Assembly (NCBI GenBank): GCA_021158805.1
Contig: JAGGTZ010000201.1
Coordinates: 1-8,234, forward strand
From: Thermoproteota archaeon
GTDB lineage: Archaea; Korarchaeota; Korarchaeia; Korarchaeales; Korarchaeaceae
Direction: 5' to 3'
Length of the DNA: 8,234 nucleotides
The position numbers and the translations under genes were made by a program. Each line of letters begins with the position of its first letter. The stretch's first letter is position 1. Positions 6,607 through 8,234 of this stretch are shown here, piece after piece. The notes beneath the pieces are model-generated. The model was not told the origin of the DNA and searched no databases. It saw nothing but the letters and a program-made list of their open reading frames with translations.

Positions 6607-7870
6607 GCCCGTTTTTGCATCTGATTTTGGTACTTCTTACTACAAATACGGTCCTTGGTGGATAATGAAGACTGGGCCAGATATGATAGAGAATAGGGGC
6701 TATTTTCCAAAGATTTCTAAGGTCTCTGCTGAGATAAGGGGAGTCAAGGTAAGAGAAGTGGTAGTAGGACCAGAAGTATCCGAATTCCTCGAGTCTAGAG
6801 CAGATCTCTCAAGGCTTTATTATCCAATGAGAAATGGTATCATAGAAAGAGGTGATGACAAGGGCTGGAAGGTCGTAAAGGAACTTGTTAGGTATGGACT
6901 CCTTAAATACCACCCTGGAAGTACGGATACGACAGGAGTGCCATTTCATGGATTCTTCGTTGTGGCTTCACTCGCTGCTCAGGCACCAACTTACATGTAT
7001 GAAAGGCTCTTTGAGATTCATAGGGAGATTAACGAGGAGGAGGGCAACCTAGTAAGGGCAGTAACGATAATTCCTCAGCCTCTGGCAGTGGCCATAGCAG
7101 AAAGGGCAGTCACTTGTGTGGTAATAGAGGCTGGCCATGGGAATACCCAGGTAACCCCGATTAGCAGAGATGTTATAAAAGCAGCTTTAATTCCTTTAAA
7201 CAGGGGTGGCAGTGACTCTGACAGGATAGCGGCCCAGATACTCAAAGATCTAGGATATTCTGATCTTGCTAGAGAGGAGAAATTCGTTAGGATATTTAAG
7301 GAATCCGTTGGGCTTCTTCCCTTAAATATAGAAAAGTCGATTGAGTGGACGAAAGACCACCCAAGTGCCCTTCAATCTGTTTTCAAGATCCCTGGCACGA
7401 CTGTGGAGGTAGACATGGGAGATAAAGTATGGCAGAGATTCTTAATAGGAGAATATTTCTTCAACCCAGGCCACGAAATATTCGAAAGCTATTATGTTAG
7501 AGGGTTCACACCACCTAAGGATACCCTCGTCGGCGGGGAAGTCATACCCGGTGATGTAAGTCTAGCAGAGGCCGTTAAAAGAGCAATATCAAAGACCCCA
7601 GTCGAGCTTCAATCATCAATAGCCAAGAACATCATTCTCTCAGGAGGAGGATTTAATTGGAGCGTTCCAAAGGGGCTGGAGGGTATAGCAGCCGATTCTC
7701 CGACTAAGATGAAATTCATGATGAGAGAACTAGGACTAGATACCCAACCCAAAATGGTCTCTGATCCACAATTTAGTGTTTGGAGAGGAGCTATCGTCTA
7801 TGGGATGGCAATTGGCGAAGGAATCAAGTGGGACTGGCGGAAAATGGAGGGGTGGTTATACCTAAGCTAG
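6590..7870 (+). CDS. Crenactin-type archaeal actin
   Basis: This is an actin-fold ATPase resembling the crenactins of TACK archaea, which form filaments proposed to shape the cell. It is 426 residues from the TTG at 6590. The phosphate-1 loop is DFGTSYYK (12-19), the phosphate-2 loop EAGHGNTQ (180-187), and the adenosine motif SGGGF (351-355). YPMRNGII resembles the actin YPIEHGIV, and FSVWRGAIVYG resembles the actin C-terminal SVWIGGSIL region. TTG 6590 is supported by AAGGTG at 6577-6582, 7 bases upstream; the ATG at 6599 gives 423 residues but has no well-placed ribosome site. Either start overlaps ogt, by 17 or 8 bp. Arcadin genes, which accompany crenactin in Thermoproteales, are not visible here. 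MreB and Hsp70-type proteins fit less well. The TAG stop overlaps that of the convergent DUF72 gene by 4 bp. Confidence 0.87.
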   Translation: MSVMSKPVFASDFGTSYYKYGPWWIMKTGPDMIENRGYFPKISKVSAEIRGVKVREVVVGPEVSEFLESRADLSRLYYPMRNGIIERGDDKGWKVVKELVRYGLLKYHPGSTDTTGVPFHGFFVVASLAAQAPTYMYERLFEIHREINEEEGNLVRAVTIIPQPLAVAIAERAVTCVVIEAGHGNTQVTPISRDVIKAALIPLNRGGSDSDRIAAQILKDLGYSDLAREEKFVRIFKESVGLLPLNIEKSIEWTKDHPSALQSVFKIPGTTVEVDMGDKVWQRFLIGEYFFNPGHEIFESYYVRGFTPPKDTLVGGEVIPGDVSLAEAVKRAISKTPVELQSSIAKNIILSGGGFNWSVPKGLEGIAADSPTKMKFMMRELGLDTQPKMVSDPQFSVWRGAIVYGMAIGEGIKWDWRKMEGWLYLS

Positions 7871-7959
7871 ATACCGCCATGCATCATTCTTTTGAATTCT
7901 ATAGCATTTCCGAAGCTATAGTAAGAATTGTTGAAAAGTATGTAATTCTTTTCCGCCAG
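7834..7959. repeat. Nested inverted repeats across the crenactin/DUF72 stop-stop junction
   Basis: CTGGCGGAAAA (7834-7844) and TTTTCCGCCAG (7949-7959) are perfect 11-bp inverted arms. They enclose both stop codons and a second perfect inverted repeat, CTATAGC (7899-7905) with GCTATAG (7915-7921). The outer arms lie in coding sequence of the two genes. The arrangement could fold into one long structured RNA from either strand. Confidence 0.5.
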
Positions 7960-8234
7960 ATACTCATTTACTAATTTGCCTAGCTTCCTGAGGTCACTTT
8001 CAGTATATTTGTATGAGTAGACTATCTTATTTCCTTTTCGGGCTCCATGTAACCTATAATATCTGAACTCCCCATAGACAGGCTTCTCATAGAGTAAATC
8101 GACGACATGCGTTATATTAAATTCTCTCAATATTTCGATAAACGCTGGGTTAGAATACCAACTATCATTTCTTATCTCCCATCCCAGGCTCATATCATTA
8201 GTTATTGAAGATAGAAACTCCCTTACATTACTTA
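7867..8234 (-). CDS. DUF72 family protein, C-terminal part, 5' end beyond the window
   Basis: The minus-strand frame is open from the right edge to a TAG at 7867, giving 121 complete codons. It matches the C-terminal third of DUF72 (YecE-like) proteins, which have a TIM-barrel-like fold and no settled function. The evidence is WEIRNDSWY (family form EfRhpsW), YYRLHG, the YSYKYTESDLRKL helix start and YILFNNSYYSFGNAIEFKRM (family form FFNN...ga..A..f). An ATG at 8193 is unlikely to be the true start. In-frame codons continue upstream of it with REFLSSITND, which fits the family segment before EfR, and family members are about 230-300 residues. The gene is convergent with crenactin, overlapping by 4 bp, so nothing suggests they share a transcript. 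Confidence 0.82.
   Translation of the reverse strand, partial: SNVREFLSSITNDMSLGWEIRNDSWYSNPAFIEILREFNITHVVDLLYEKPVYGEFRYYRLHGARKGNKIVYSYKYTESDLRKLGKLVNEYLAEKNYILFNNSYYSFGNAIEFKRMMHGGI
7899..7952 (+). terminator. Candidate terminator hairpins downstream of crenactin
   Basis: The 7-bp stem CTATAGC/GCTATAG (7899-7905 and 7915-7921, 9-base loop) begins 29 bases after the crenactin stop. A second 7-bp stem, AAGAATT/AATTCTT (7923-7929 and 7944-7950), ends in TTTT at 7949-7952. A short T-run after a stem suits transcript termination, but archaeal terminators often need only T-runs. All of this lies inside the 3' end of the DUF72 gene. Confidence 0.3.

Noticed and set aside
7780..7974. A 64-codon plus-strand open frame over the crenactin 3' end
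   Set aside because: It overlaps two supported genes in other frames, shows no ribosome site of note and has no family resemblance.
7867..8193. A complete 108-residue small protein starting at ATG 8193
   Set aside because: The frame stays open to the window edge and the upstream residues continue the DUF72 family pattern, so this is a truncated view of a larger gene.

Overview
The window looks like a piece of a TACK-superphylum archaeal chromosome, probably from a thermophile. It carries an archaeal-type asparaginyl-tRNA synthetase, a short helicase-less XPF nuclease, a zinc-ribbon RPA large subunit, a crenactin-type actin and a UbiD-family decarboxylase of the archaeal kind. Codon use is rich in AGG/AGA arginine and ATA isoleucine, and genes are packed tightly or overlap. 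Crenactin is best known from Thermoproteales, but most of that order lack RPA-type single-strand binding proteins. Finding both here suggests Korarchaeota or another deep TACK lineage. That is an inference, not proof.

Layout. Positions 1-1188 (minus) hold the first 396 codons of a UbiD-family decarboxylase, cut by the left edge. A 71-bp divergent promoter region (1189-1259) separates it from asnS (1260-2558, plus). asnS runs tail-to-tail into a minus-strand operon that reads rtcA (5921-4881), rpa (4888-3212), xpf (3205-2555), with an 8-bp overlap and a 6-bp gap inside it. A 40-bp divergent gap with a palindromic TTTAAA box leads to a plus-strand pair, ogt (5962-6606) and crenactin (6590 or 6599 to 7870), which overlap. 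Crenactin again ends tail-to-tail on a minus-strand DUF72 gene that runs off the right edge. No stretch over 300 bases lacks a gene. I saw no tRNA, rRNA, CRISPR array or insertion sequence.

Function. The middle of the window is a nucleic-acid repair neighbourhood: an RNA/DNA end-modifying cyclase, a single-strand binding protein and a structure-specific nuclease in one operon, with an alkylguanine alkyltransferase divergent to them and an actin homologue coupled to it. The UbiD protein may be the anhydromevalonate phosphate decarboxylase of the archaeal mevalonate pathway, but two of its expected metal ligands are replaced. The most notable points are these substitutions, the repair operon, the ogt-crenactin coupling and the structured tail-to-tail junctions. 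I found no clearly new multi-gene defence or mobile system.
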